Assembly (NCBI RefSeq): GCF_001942255.1
Contig: NZ_MKKC01000068.1
Span: 17,621-81,620, forward strand
Direction: 5' to 3'
DNA: 64,000 nt
Source of the DNA: Nocardiopsis sp. CNR-923
Lineage (GTDB): Bacteria > Actinomycetota > Actinomycetes > Streptosporangiales > Streptosporangiaceae
The notes beneath the pieces are model-generated. The model was not told the DNA's origin and searched no databases. It saw only the letters and a program-made list of their open reading frames with translations. This document shows, piece after piece, positions 16,846-28,062 of the stretch; the first letter of the stretch is position 1; each line of letters begins with the position of its first letter. Made by a program: the position numbers and the translations under genes.

Positions 16846-18257
16846 TCAGCACTCGATGACGTTGACGGCCAGCCCGCCGCGCGAGGTCTCCTTGTACTTG
16901 TCGTGCATGTCCCGGCCGGTGTCCCTCATGGTTTTGATCACCTTGTCCAGCGAGACGAAGTGGCTCCCGTCGCCGCGCAGGGCGATCCGCGCCGCGCTGA
17001 TCGCCTTGACCGACGCCAGCGCGTTGCGCTCGATGCACGGCACCTGCACCAGCCCGCCGATCGGGTCACAGGTCAGCCCCAGGTTGTGCTCCATCGCGAT
17101 CTCCGCGGCGTTCTCCACCTGGGCGGGGGTCCCCCCGAGCACCTCGGCCAACCCCGCGGCGGCCATCGACGACGCCGATCCCACCTCGCCCTGGCACCCG
17201 ACCTCGGCCCCCGAGATCGACGCGTTCTGCTTGAACAGGATGCCGATCGCCGCCGCGGTGAGCATGAACCGCACGACGCCGTCGTCACCGGCCCCCGGGC
17301 TGAAGTGCAGGTAGTAGTGGAGCACCGCGGGCACGATCCCCGCCGCTCCGTTGGTCGGCGCGGTCACGACCCGGCCTCCGGCGGCGTTCTCCTCGTTGAC
17401 CGCCAGGGCGTACAGCGTGATCCAGTCGCTGCCCCGCATCGGGTCGGAGTCCACCGAGGTCGGCGCGAGCAGCCCGGAGGCGTCGCACACCCCGCCCAGC
17501 TGCCGGTAGAGGCGGTGCGCCCGCCGGGGCACCCTGAGACCGCCGGGCAGACTTCCCTCGGTGAGCACGCCGCGGCGCACGCACTGGCGCATCGCGGTCC
17601 AGATGGCCAGCAGCTCGGAACGGATCTGCTCGGTGGTACGGCCGAACGCCCGCTCGTTGGCGAGCATCACCGCGCTGATCGACTTCCCCGTCTGCTCGCA
17701 GATCCGCAGGAGCTCCTCCGCGCTGGCGAAGGGGTGCGGCAACGGGGTGTCGTCCTGGGTGATCCGGTCGGCGCCGGCCGCCTTCTCGTCGACGACGAAC
17801 CCGCCGCCCACCGAGTAGTACACCTTGGACGCGATCTCGGCGCGACGGAGTCCAACGCCACGAACCGCATCCCGTTCGGGTGGTCGGGCAGGCTCTCCTT
17901 ACGGCGAAAGTCCACGTCCACCGCCGGGTCGAAGCTGACGGTCGGACCATCGGCGCCGCCCAGGGAGACGGTGCGCCCGGAGCGCACGCACTCGACGAGT
18001 TCGGGAACCGCGTCCACGTCCACGTTCTCGGGCGTGTGTCCCATCAGCCCCAGGATGACGGCGGTGTCACTGCCGTGCCCCTTGCCGGTGAGCGCGAGGG
18101 AGCCGTAGAGCTCCGCCCGCACGTGCGCGGCGTCGGACAGCCGGCCGCGCGAACGCAGACCCTCGACGAAGGTCAGCGCGGCCCTCATCGGGCCGACCGT
18201 GTGCGAGCTCGACGGTCCGATCCCGATCGTGAACAGGTCGAAGACACTGATGGCCAT
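16846..18257 (-). CDS. sdaA: L-serine dehydratase, iron-sulfur type (one apparent frameshift)
   Basis: About 470 residues of the single-chain SdaA type, which deaminates L-serine to pyruvate and ammonia with a [4Fe-4S] cluster. The beta domain begins [20 protein letters not shown]. The alpha domain has the cluster Cys in [20 protein letters not shown] and [18 protein letters not shown]. Near 17840 GCGCCGAG should read GCGGCCGAG, joining FVALDSVA to [17 protein letters not shown] at 18257 follows GAGGAGGACAGCC, a very strong ribosome site. It is the last gene of the glycine riboswitch operon and completes glycine conversion to pyruvate. Confidence 0.93.
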
Positions 18258-18331
18258 GGCTGTCCTCCTCGATGAGCACAGGTGTGGCGAGTGGGCCGCG
18301 CGGGGCGCGCGTGGCACCCCGCGCGGTGGTA

Positions 18332-19602
18332 TTACAGGTTGGGGTACAGCGGGTGCTTGTCCGCCAGCGCCCGCACCCGGCCGCGCAGCGCCTGGGCGTC
18401 GAATTCCGGCTTGAGCGCCTCGGCGACGACGTCGGCGACCTCGGCGAAGTCCTCGTCACCGAAGCCGCGCGTGGCCAGCGCCGGGGTGCCGATCCGCAGC
18501 CCCGACGTCACCATCGGCGGACGCGGGTCGTTGGGCACCGCGTTGCGGTTGACCGTGATCCCGATCTCGTGCAGCCGGTCCTCGGCCTCCTGCCCGTTGA
18601 TCGCCGAGTCCACCAGGTCGACCAGGACCAGGTGCACGTCCGTGCCCCCGGTCAGCACCTTGACGCCGACCTCGGCCATGTCCTGCCGGGTCAGGCGCTC
18701 GGCCAGTAGCCTGCGCCCGAGACGGTGCGACGCTGCCGCTCGGCGAACTCCTCGCCCGCGGCGACCTTGAGCGCGACGGCCTTGGCGGCGATCACGTGCT
18801 CCAGCGGCCCGCCCTGCATGCCCGGGAACACCGCGGAGTTGATCTTCTTGCCGAACTCCTTCCTGGCCAGGATCAGCCCGCCGCGCGGGCCGCCGAGGGT
18901 CTTGTGCGTGGTGGTGGTGACCACGTCCGCGTGCGGCACCGGGTTGGGGTGCTCGCCCGCGGCGACCAGGCCCGCGAAGTGGGCCATGTCGACCATGAGC
19001 AGCGCCCCCACCTCGTCGGCGATCTGGCGGAACCGCGCGAAGTCCAGCTGGCGCGGGTAGGCCGACCAGCCCGCCACGATCATCTTGGGCTGGTGCTCCT
19101 TGGCCAGCGCCGCGACCTCGTCGTAGTCGACGGTGCCGTCCTCGTCGCGCACGTGGTAGGCCACGGCGTTGAGGATCTTGCCCGAGTAGTTGATCCGCAT
19201 ACCGTGCGTCAGGTGCCCGCCGTGCGCCAGGTCCAGGCCCAGGATTGTGTCACCGGGCTTGAGCAGCGCGAAGTACACGGCGGTGTTGGCCTGGGCGCCC
19301 GAGTGCGGCTGCACGTTGGCGTGCTCGGCCCCGAACAGCTCCTTGGCGCGGTCGATGGCCAGCTGCTCGACGACGTCGACGTGCTCGCAGCCGCCGTAGT
19401 AGCGTCGGCCGGGGTAGCCCTCCGCGTACTTGTTGGTCAGGACGGTGCCCTGGGCCTCCAGGACCGCCTGCGGAGCGAAGTTCTCCGAGGCGATCATCTC
19501 CAGGGTGTCGCGCTGGCGACCCAGCTCGGCGTCGACCGCGGCCGCCACCTCCGGGTCGAGTTCGCTGAGGCTCTGGTTGAGCAGGGTCTTGTCGGTCGCC
19601 AT
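18332..19602 (-). CDS. glyA: serine hydroxymethyltransferase (one apparent frameshift)
   Basis: About 423 residues. GlyA interconverts serine and glycine with THF and methylene-THF using PLP. The PLP lysine is in [37 protein letters not shown] (read in two parts around G) and [23 protein letters not shown] are standard. Near 18707 GCAGG should read GCCAGG; after it the frame runs [22 protein letters not shown] to the normal end. It sits between gcvH (7 bases upstream) and sdaA. In this operon it likely turns glycine and methylene-THF into serine. Confidence 0.95.
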
Positions 19603-19608
19603 CGGGGG

Positions 19609-19986
19609 CTACTCCTCTTCCTTGGTCAGAGCCTTGTACTCCTCGGCGGAGAGCAGGTCGGAGGGCTCCTCGGAGACCCGGGCCCGGAACAGCCACGCGC
19701 CGTAGGGGTCGGAGCTGACCGACTCCGGCTCGTCATCCAGCGCTTCGTTGATCTCGACGACCTCACCGCTCACCGGCGAGTAGATGTCGCTGACGGCCTT
19801 GGTGGACTCCACCTCGCCGCATTCCTGCCCCGCGACCACCTCGGTGCCGACCGCGGGAGGCTCGACGAACACGATGTCGCCCAGCGACTCGACGGCGTAC
19901 GCGGTGATCCCGACGGTCGCGACGCCGTCCTCGATCCGGACCCACTCGTGTTTTTCGGTGTAACCCAGCTCCGTGGGAACGCTCAC
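19609..19986 (-). CDS. gcvH: glycine cleavage system H protein
   Basis: 125 residues in one frame, normal for GcvH. The lipoylated lysine lies in GEVESTKAVSDIYSPVSGEV. The family opening PTELGYTEKHEWVRIEDGVATVGIT is complete. GcvH shuttles the aminomethyl group between the P, T and L proteins. It stands between gcvT and glyA in the riboswitch operon. The P protein gene (gcvP) is not in this window. Confidence 0.96.
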   Translation of the reverse strand: MSVPTELGYTEKHEWVRIEDGVATVGITAYAVESLGDIVFVEPPAVGTEVVAGQECGEVESTKAVSDIYSPVSGEVVEINEALDDEPESVSSDPYGAWLFRARVSEEPSDLLSAEEYKALTKEEE

Positions 19987-20138
19987 TTCGACTCTCCTTG
20001 GAGATATTCGTGCATCCTGCCGTGCGCCGTCACGCGCCCCGGCCCGACCTACGTCTGGTCACGCCCCGACCGTGCCGGTCCCCGGATCGGGGATCCCGCC
20101 GTGGGGGCGCGCGGGCCCCGGGGTGCGGGGCCCCGCTG

Positions 20139-21254
20139 TCACGGCTGCCGCTGGTAGAACGGCAGCTCGACCACGTCGACGTCCTCGCCGCGCCCGCGCA
20201 CGTCCACGGTGAACGCGCCGGTCGCGGTGTCGAGGTCGCCGTCCACGTAGGCCATGGCGATGGGGCGGCCCAGGGTGGGCGAGGGCGCGCCGCTGGTGAG
20301 GGTGCCGACGACGGCGCCGTCGCGCAGAACCTTCTGGCCCTTGCGCAGCGGGCGGCGACCGTGGCCGACGAGGCCGATGAGGCGGCGTTCGCGCGCGGTG
20401 CGCGCGGCCTCCTCCAGGGCGGCGCGGCCGACGAAGTCACCCGGCTTGTCGAGCTTGACCACGCGGCCGAGCCCGGCGTCGAAGGGGGTGAGGTCGCTGG
20501 TGAGCTCCTGCCCGTACAGCGGCATCCCGGCCTCCATGCGCAGGGTGTCGCGTGCGGAGAGCCCGGCGGGGACCAGGCCGTGCCCGGCGCCCGCCTCCAT
20601 GAGGGCCCTCCACACGTGCGGGGCGCGCTCGGCGGGGCGGACGAAGATCTCGAAGCCGTCCTCGCCGGTGTAGCCGGTGCGGGCGAGCAGCACGGGCTCC
20701 CCGGCCACCGTGTGCTCGTAGCCGGCGTAGTAGCGGATCCCGTCGAGGTCGGCGTCGGTCAGCGGCGCCAGGATCTCCACCGCGCGCGGGCCCTGGAGGG
20801 CGATGAGCGCGTACTCGGCGGACTCGTCGGTAACCTCGACGTCGAAGTCCCGTGCCCGTTCGGTGAGGGCGGCGGCGACCACGGACACGTTGGCCGCGTT
20901 GGCCACGACGAGGTACTCCTCCTCGCCGAGCCGGTAGACGATGAGGTCGTCCAGGACACCGCCGTCGACGGCGGTGATCATGGTGTAGCGGGCGCGGCCG
21001 ACTCCCACCTTGGACAGGTGACCGACCAGGGCGTGGTCGAGGGCCTCGGCGGCCTGCGGTCCGGACAGGCGGATCTCACCCATGTGGGAGAGGTCGAAGA
21101 GCCCGGCGGCCTCGCGGACCGCCGTGTGCTCGGCGGTCTCACTGCCGTAGCGCAGGGGCATGAGCCACCCGGCGAAGTCGACCAGTGTGGCCCCGGACTG
21201 TTCGTGGATCTCGCGCAGCGCTGTCGCGCGTGGCGCGGACGCGGGCTCTGGCAT
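20139..21254 (-). CDS. gcvT: glycine cleavage system T protein (aminomethyltransferase)
   Basis: About 371 residues in one frame. GcvT moves the methylene group from lipoyl-GcvH to THF and releases ammonia. Visible family segments are LREIHEQSGATLVDFAGWLMPL, AAGLFDLSHMGEI, YTGEDGFEIFV and LRMEAGMPLYGQEL, plus the closing GTLTSGAPSPTLG. ATG at 21254 follows GGGAGTGCCC, a good ribosome site. The longer frame from 21299 would start inside the riboswitch tail. It is the first gene after the riboswitch. A gap of 152 GC-rich bases with hairpin potential separates it from gcvH. Confidence 0.95.
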   Translation of the reverse strand: MPEPASAPRATALREIHEQSGATLVDFAGWLMPLRYGSETAEHTAVREAAGLFDLSHMGEIRLSGPQAAEALDHALVGHLSKVGVGRARYTMITAVDGGVLDDLIVYRLGEEEYLVVANAANVSVVAAALTERARDFDVEVTDESAEYALIALQGPRAVEILAPLTDADLDGIRYYAGYEHTVAGEPVLLARTGYTGEDGFEIFVRPAERAPHVWRALMEAGAGHGLVPAGLSARDTLRMEAGMPLYGQELTSDLTPFDAGLGRVVKLDKPGDFVGRAALEEAARTARERRLIGLVGHGRRPLRKGQKVLRDGAVVGTLTSGAPSPTLGRPIAMAYVDGDLDTATGAFTVDVRGRGEDVDVVELPFYQRQP

Positions 21255-21301
21255 GGGCACTCCCGAGAGGATGGGCGTCTTCGTGCGTGGCGTTGCCATC
21301 C

Positions 21302-21492
21302 TCCCCCTCTGTCATCTGTGCCTGAGAGCTTCACCGCGCGCTCGGCGTGGTTTGCACCTTCGGCGAGGGACGGCGGTCCCTGCTTTCCAGAGTGGTCTCG
21401 CCCGTACGGTCCAGCGTGCCTGAGAGGTTGTCATCGGGGAGGGATTGCTCCTTCGGCGGCCCGCATTGGCTACGCGGGCTCTCTCCCGTACG
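21302..21492 (-). promoter_or_regulatory. tandem glycine riboswitch
   Basis: Two glycine aptamers in tandem on the minus strand. Both have the diagnostic CTCTCAGGCA (near 21413-21424 and 21319-21328) and the CCGAAGG loop (near 21450 and 21355). The last conserved piece, ATGACAGAGGGGGAGG, closes the second aptamer about 45 bases before the gcvT ATG. In other bacteria this class switches on glycine cleavage genes when glycine is high. The tandem layout and the operon behind it make the call firm. The expression platform is not resolved, but a Shine-Dalgarno lies just after aptamer 2. Confidence 0.93.
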
Positions 21493-21509
21493 GGGTCAGC
21501 AACACGATC

Positions 21510-21539
21510 AGACTAGCAGCGGCGACTGCCGACACCCAA
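21510..21539 (-). promoter_or_regulatory. promoter of the glycine riboswitch operon
   Basis: Minus strand TTGGGT and TAGTCT are separated by 18 bases, a good vegetative actinobacterial promoter. Transcription would begin near 21503, about 10 bases before the first aptamer. Confidence 0.6.
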
Positions 21540-21645
21540 GGGCGGTCGAGGTCCCATCCGGCACGCCTGTGGAAAACGCCGTACGGGCGGTGACGAAGCG
21601 TTAGCGTGGACGCGATGGTCGGGGCGACGTGCGAAGGGGGCACGA

Positions 21646-22578
21646 GTGGTCACCGGTGGCAGGCGAAGGAAGCGGTCTGCGGCGCCGGGCCGCGGGACGA
21701 CGCCGTGGGCCATGGCGGCCGTGGCGCTGGTCGTGCTCGTCGGGGTCGCGTGCACGGGCACCGCGCCGGAGACGGCCGACCACGTCCGGGGCGACGCGCG
21801 CCTCGTCGACCGGGTCGGCGGTGACGTCCCGGCGGAGGAACGCGAGGACCTGGAGGCGGTCTTCGAGGAGGCGGGCGTGGAGGGCACCTTCGTCCTCTTC
21901 GACACCGGTGAGCGCACGGCGACCGTCGTAGCGCCGGAGGAGGCCCGTCGGCGCACGGTTCCCGCGTCCACGTTCAAGCTGGTCAACTCGGTGATCGCGC
22001 TCCAGACGGGCGCGGTCTCCGATGTCGACGAGGTGGTGCCCCACGGCGGTGGATCCCGGCCCGTCCCGGAGCGGGAGCGGGACATGAGCATGCGCGAGGC
22101 GCTGCCCGCGTCCAACGTGGCGGTGTACCGGGAGATCGCACGCCGGGTCGGCCACGGCCGGATGGCCGCGTGGGTGGACCGGTTCGACTACGGCAACCGC
22201 GCGATCGGCGGTGAGGAGAGGGTGGACCGGTTCTGGCTGGAGGGGCCGCTGGAGGTCTCTCCGATGGAGCAGACCGCGTTCCTGGCGAGCCTCGCCCGCG
22301 CGGAGCTGCCGGTGGAGGACCGCCATCTGGCAGCCGTGCGCGAGATCGCGCTGGTCGACCGGATCGGGGACCACGCCCTGTTCGCCAAGACCGGGTGGGG
22401 CGGGACCGTGGAATCGTCGCCGGGCTGGTGGGTCGGTTGGGTCGAGCACGGGGAGGACGTGTACACCTTCGCCCTGCGGGTGCACATCGAGGAGGAGTCG
22501 CAACTGGAGCTGCGGGAACGGCTCGGGCGGGAACTGCTGGTCGAGTTGGGTGTGCTGCCGCCGGAGGCCGCCCGCTGA
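21646..22578 (+). CDS. class D (OXA-type) beta-lactamase family protein, probably exported or lipid-anchored
   Basis: 310 residues. All OXA motifs are present. STFK (S108, K111) is in VPASTFKLVNS. SxV appears as SNV (156-158), YGN at 182-184, and KTG at 248-250 in FAKTGWGG. The conserved WLEGPLEVSPMEQTAFLASLA is also there. Class D enzymes hydrolyse beta-lactams by a Ser acyl-enzyme with a carboxylated Lys; related sensor domains only bind them. The N-terminus has Arg-rich, hydrophobic and LVGVAC segments, close to a lipobox but with Gly at -3. GTG follows GAAGGGGGCACGA. Adding about 36 residues of leader, the mature domain has normal OXA size. Activity on antibiotics is not shown by sequence. 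Confidence 0.88.
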   Translation: MVTGGRRRKRSAAPGRGTTPWAMAAVALVVLVGVACTGTAPETADHVRGDARLVDRVGGDVPAEEREDLEAVFEEAGVEGTFVLFDTGERTATVVAPEEARRRTVPASTFKLVNSVIALQTGAVSDVDEVVPHGGGSRPVPERERDMSMREALPASNVAVYREIARRVGHGRMAAWVDRFDYGNRAIGGEERVDRFWLEGPLEVSPMEQTAFLASLARAELPVEDRHLAAVREIALVDRIGDHALFAKTGWGGTVESSPGWWVGWVEHGEDVYTFALRVHIEEESQLELRERLGRELLVELGVLPPEAAR

Positions 22579-22624
22579 TCCTGGCGGCGGGCGACCTCCG
22601 TCGCGGGTCCCCTTTGGAGCGGAC

Positions 22625-22656
22625 GCGGGGCCCGGCGGCGCGCCGCCGGGCCCCGC
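22625..22656. terminator. bidirectional terminator, 32-base perfect palindrome
   Basis: GCGGGGCCCGGCGGC and its exact complement are separated by 2 bases between converging genes. It would form a 14-15 bp GC hairpin on either strand. Confidence 0.75.
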
Positions 22657-22674
22657 TCGACCGGCCGCCCGGTC

Positions 22675-23933
<1,259 letters not shown>

Positions 23934-25651
23934 TCAGTCCTTCAGCCCCGGCAGGTCCTCTTCCCAGAACTCGCCCGGGTTGCGCTCGCCATCGGTGACC
24001 GTGCCGCGTTCGGCCTCGGCCCGACGCAGTTGTACACGCCGGATCTTACCCGAGACGGTCTTGGGAAGCTCGGTGAACTCCAGGCGGCGCACCCTCTTGT
24101 AGGGCGAGAGGCGTTCGCGGGCGTAGGCGAGGACGGCACGGGCGGTGTCCGCGTCCGGAGGCACCCCCTCGGCCAGGGCGACGAAGGCCTTGGCGACCGA
24201 CAGCCGCAGTGGATCGGGAGAGGGGACCACCGCTGCCTCGGCGACGAATTCGTGCTCGACGAGCACGCTTTCGAGCTCGAACGGTGAGATCCGGTAATCG
24301 GACGCTTGAACACGTCGTCGATCCGGCCGATGTAGGTGATGTGGTCGCGTGCGTCCCTGGTGGCGATGTCGCCGGTGTGGTATAGGCCGCGCCGGGTCAC
24401 CTCGCGGGTCAGGTCCGTTCCGTCGGCGTACCCCGTCATCACCCCCACCGGGTCCCCGGACAGGTCGACGCAGATCTCCCCGCTGTCGGAGGGCTCGTCC
24501 GTGGTCGGGTCGGCGAGCACGATGTCGTACCCGGGCAGCGGGCGGCCCATCGATCCTGGCACGACGGTCTGGCCGGGCGCGTTGCCGACGAGCATGGTGG
24601 TCTCGGTCTGGCCGAAGCCGTCACGGACGGTGATCCCCCAGGCCTCGCGCACCCGGTCCACCACCTCCGGGTTGAGCGGCTCGCCCGCGGCCACCGCCTC
24701 GCGCAGCGGCACGTGCCAGGACCGCAGGTCGGTCTGGATGAGCATCCGCCAGACCGTGGGCGGCGCGCACATGGTGGTCACCCCGCAGCGCACGACCTGG
24801 TCCAGCAGGCGTTCGGCGTCGAACCTGGTCTGGTTGACCACCAGTACGGTCGCCTCCGCGTTCCACGGGGCGAACACGCTGCTGTAGGCGTGCTTGCCCC
24901 ATCCGGGGGAGGAGATGTTCAGGTGGATGTCGGCCGGCCGGACGCCCAGCCAGTACATGGTCGACAGGTGGCCGACCGGGTAGGAGCGCTGGGAGTGGGA
25001 GACCAGCTTGGGCCGGGAGGTCGTGCCGGAGGTGAAGTAGAGCAGGAGCGGGTCGTCGGCGGCGGGCACGTGCGGGGGCGCGAAGTCCAGGGCCGAGTGC
25101 TCGGAGTCGGGGTAGCTGAGCCAGCCGTCCATGTACCCGACGCAGATCCGCGTCCAGTGGCCGCGCAGGCTCGCGAACTTCGCCGTCTCGGCGGGGGCGC
25201 TCACCACGTGCGCGATCTCGCCCCGGTCCAGCCGGTCGACCAGGTCGCTCTCGTTCAGCACGGGCGAGGTCGGGCAGACCACGGCGCCGAGCTTGATCGC
25301 CGCGAGGGTGGTCTCCCACAGCTCGACCTGGTTGCCGAGCATGAGCATGATCCGGTCGCCGGCGTGCACCCCCTGGCCGATCAGCCAGTTGGCCACCTGG
25401 TTCGAGCGCTCGGACAGATGACGGTAGGTGTACTTCGCCTCGCTTCCGTCCTCCTCCACGATCCACAGCGCCGTCCGGTCGGGGACGGATTCCGCCAACG
25501 CGTCGAAGTGGTCCAACGCCCAGTTGAACCGTTCGGACCGGGGCCAGGTGAACTCCCGGTGCGCTCTCGGCTGGTCCTCACGGAGTCGGAGCAGCAGGTC
25601 GCGCGCGGCATGGAACTCCGCCGCGCCCTCCGCGGCCCTCTGTTTCGACAT
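23934..25651 (-). CDS. AMP-forming acyl-CoA synthetase (one apparent frameshift)
   Basis: About 573 residues of the acyl-adenylate superfamily, closest to medium-chain or benzoate-type acyl-CoA synthetases. Motifs: A3 [18 protein letters not shown] (the usual GTTGxPK has S for G), A5 [10 protein letters not shown]7 [13 protein letters not shown]8 GRIDDVFK and A10 [11 protein letters not shown] with the adenylating Lys. [14 protein letters not shown] and [12 protein letters not shown] match the MACS group. Near 24305 AAGCGTCC should read AAGGCGTCC, restoring [16 protein letters not shown]. The acid used is unknown. No beta-oxidation gene is next to it. Confidence 0.88.
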
Positions 25652-25789
25652 CCTCGGCGACCTCCGGGTCGGGGACGGCGGCCGGGCCGGACCGTCCGCG
25701 TGCTTGGCCCGCGCGGGGCGGTGGATACGCGTGTGCGCAGCGAGTCCTACCCGGGATGCGCGCGGGCGATGCCTCCGGTCCGGGAGCCC

Positions 25790-25795
25790 TACTAT
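25790..25795 (+). promoter_or_regulatory. leaderless -10 element before the DUF4429 gene
   Basis: TACTAT stands 7 bases before the ATG at 25803, so the mRNA probably starts at the start codon. Confidence 0.5.
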
Positions 25796-25802
25796 GGGGC
25801 GC

Positions 25803-26681
25803 ATGGAGGAACTGCGCGGACATCACGGAACCTGGCGAATCGACGAAGAGACGGTACGGATCAGGTTCGACTCGGGGCGCAAGGTTCCCACCTTGCTCAG
25901 GCACGTGAGTGAGTGCGCGGTCCCGCTGGTGGCGGTGCGTGAGGTCGAGTTCGGGCGCGGTGACCGCAAGCGCGGGTGGCGGATGCGGCTGTGGCTGGTC
26001 GACGGTGCGGACCCGTACGCGGGGCTGGGTGCGCCCGGACGGGGTGCGACGACCCCGCTGGAGCTCACCGGCCCGTATGACGGGGAGCTCGTCGCCGAGT
26101 ACGTCGCGGACAAGATCACCTCCGCGGTCGGCTTGGCCCGGGAGATCGCCGGCGGGGCCGTCGACCCGCGCGAGGTGGCGCGGTCGCTGGTGGCGCGGCC
26201 TCCCTTCCAGGCCCGCACCGCCGAGGGCACGGCCACCTTCGACGGCACCCGTGTCCGGCTCCAGTGGGACGGCCTGATGGCCAGTTCGGCCAAGGAGAAG
26301 GAGAAGGCGAGGGAGTTCCGCCTCGCCGAGATCGCCGAGGCCCGGTGGTTCCCGCCGGTCGACCTGACCGAGGGCCTGCTGCGCATCGAACTGCGCGGCG
26401 TGAGCGAGGCCACCGACGTCGCACACGACTTCTTCACCCTCGCCTCCCACGGGACCAAGGGCAGCGAGGAGACCCTGCTCATGGCGGCGACGATCAACGC
26501 CCACCGCGTTCCGGCCGAGCCGGAGGCCGCGCCGCCCGGCCCGCTGCCGGCCCCGCTGGCCGAGCAGGGCGCCGAGGCGGTTCTGGCCACCATTCGTGAG
26601 TTGGGCAGGCTCCATGCGGAGGGACTGCTCACCGATGAGGAGTTCGACGCGAAGAAGGCCGAACTCCTCGGACGCCTGTGA
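25803..26681 (+). CDS. DUF4429 domain protein with C-terminal SHOCT domain
   Basis: 292 residues. Two DUF4429 repeats (beginning GTWRIDEETVRIRFDSG, about 7-110, and ARTAEGTATFDGTRVRLQWDG, about 138-235) are PH-like beta-rich units of unknown function. An Ala/Pro linker leads to a short SHOCT domain (ATIRELGRLHAEGLLTDEEFDAKKAELLGRL). SHOCT domains are oligomerisation or membrane-targeting tails. No signal peptide or span is seen, so it is cytosolic. A leaderless -10 lies directly upstream. It is divergent from the acyl-CoA synthetase. Confidence 0.88.
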   Translation: MEELRGHHGTWRIDEETVRIRFDSGRKVPTLLRHVSECAVPLVAVREVEFGRGDRKRGWRMRLWLVDGADPYAGLGAPGRGATTPLELTGPYDGELVAEYVADKITSAVGLAREIAGGAVDPREVARSLVARPPFQARTAEGTATFDGTRVRLQWDGLMASSAKEKEKAREFRLAEIAEARWFPPVDLTEGLLRIELRGVSEATDVAHDFFTLASHGTKGSEETLLMAATINAHRVPAEPEAAPPGPLPAPLAEQGAEAVLATIRELGRLHAEGLLTDEEFDAKKAELLGRL

Positions 26682-26725
26682 CCGGGACGGCCGCCCCGCG
26701 CCCCGCGTCCGCTCCCGCCGGGTGA

Positions 26726-27718
<993 letters not shown>

Positions 27719-27870
27719 CGACCGTCCGGGGGCCGCAGGGCCCGGCGGGTCGCGGTGGGCGGGACCCTGGAGACGACGGGAAGGGCGACCCGGCCCGGAC
27801 GGGTCCCCGATCCCACGATGCGGCGCACTAGAGTCGAGGCACCCGAGATCCGCGCGACGAAGGGACAGAC

Positions 27871-28062
27871 ATGCGAGTCGAGGTCGACTTCGACCAGTGC
27901 GAGAGCAACGCCCTGTGCATGGGGGCGGCCCCCGAGGTCTTCGAGGTCCGCGACGACGACTTCCTCTACGTCCTGACCGAGGAACCGTCCGCCGAGCTGC
28001 ACGAGAAGGTGCGTGAGGCCGCGCGCCTGTGCCCCAAGCAGGCCATCACCCTGAAGGCGTAG
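27871..28062 (+). CDS. small [3Fe-4S] ferredoxin
   Basis: 63 residues. Three cluster Cys in the pattern C10-x5-C16-x37-C54 with Met/Ala in place of the fourth ligand (CESNALCMGAAPEVF, LCPKQAI) indicate a [3Fe-4S] ferredoxin of the type that serves cytochrome P450s in actinomycetes. ATG follows CGACGAAGGGACAGAC. It overlaps the end of the converging ferredoxin reductase by 17 bases. No P450 gene is in the window, so its terminal acceptor is unknown. Confidence 0.9.
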   Translation: MRVEVDFDQCESNALCMGAAPEVFEVRDDDFLYVLTEEPSAELHEKVREAARLCPKQAITLKA

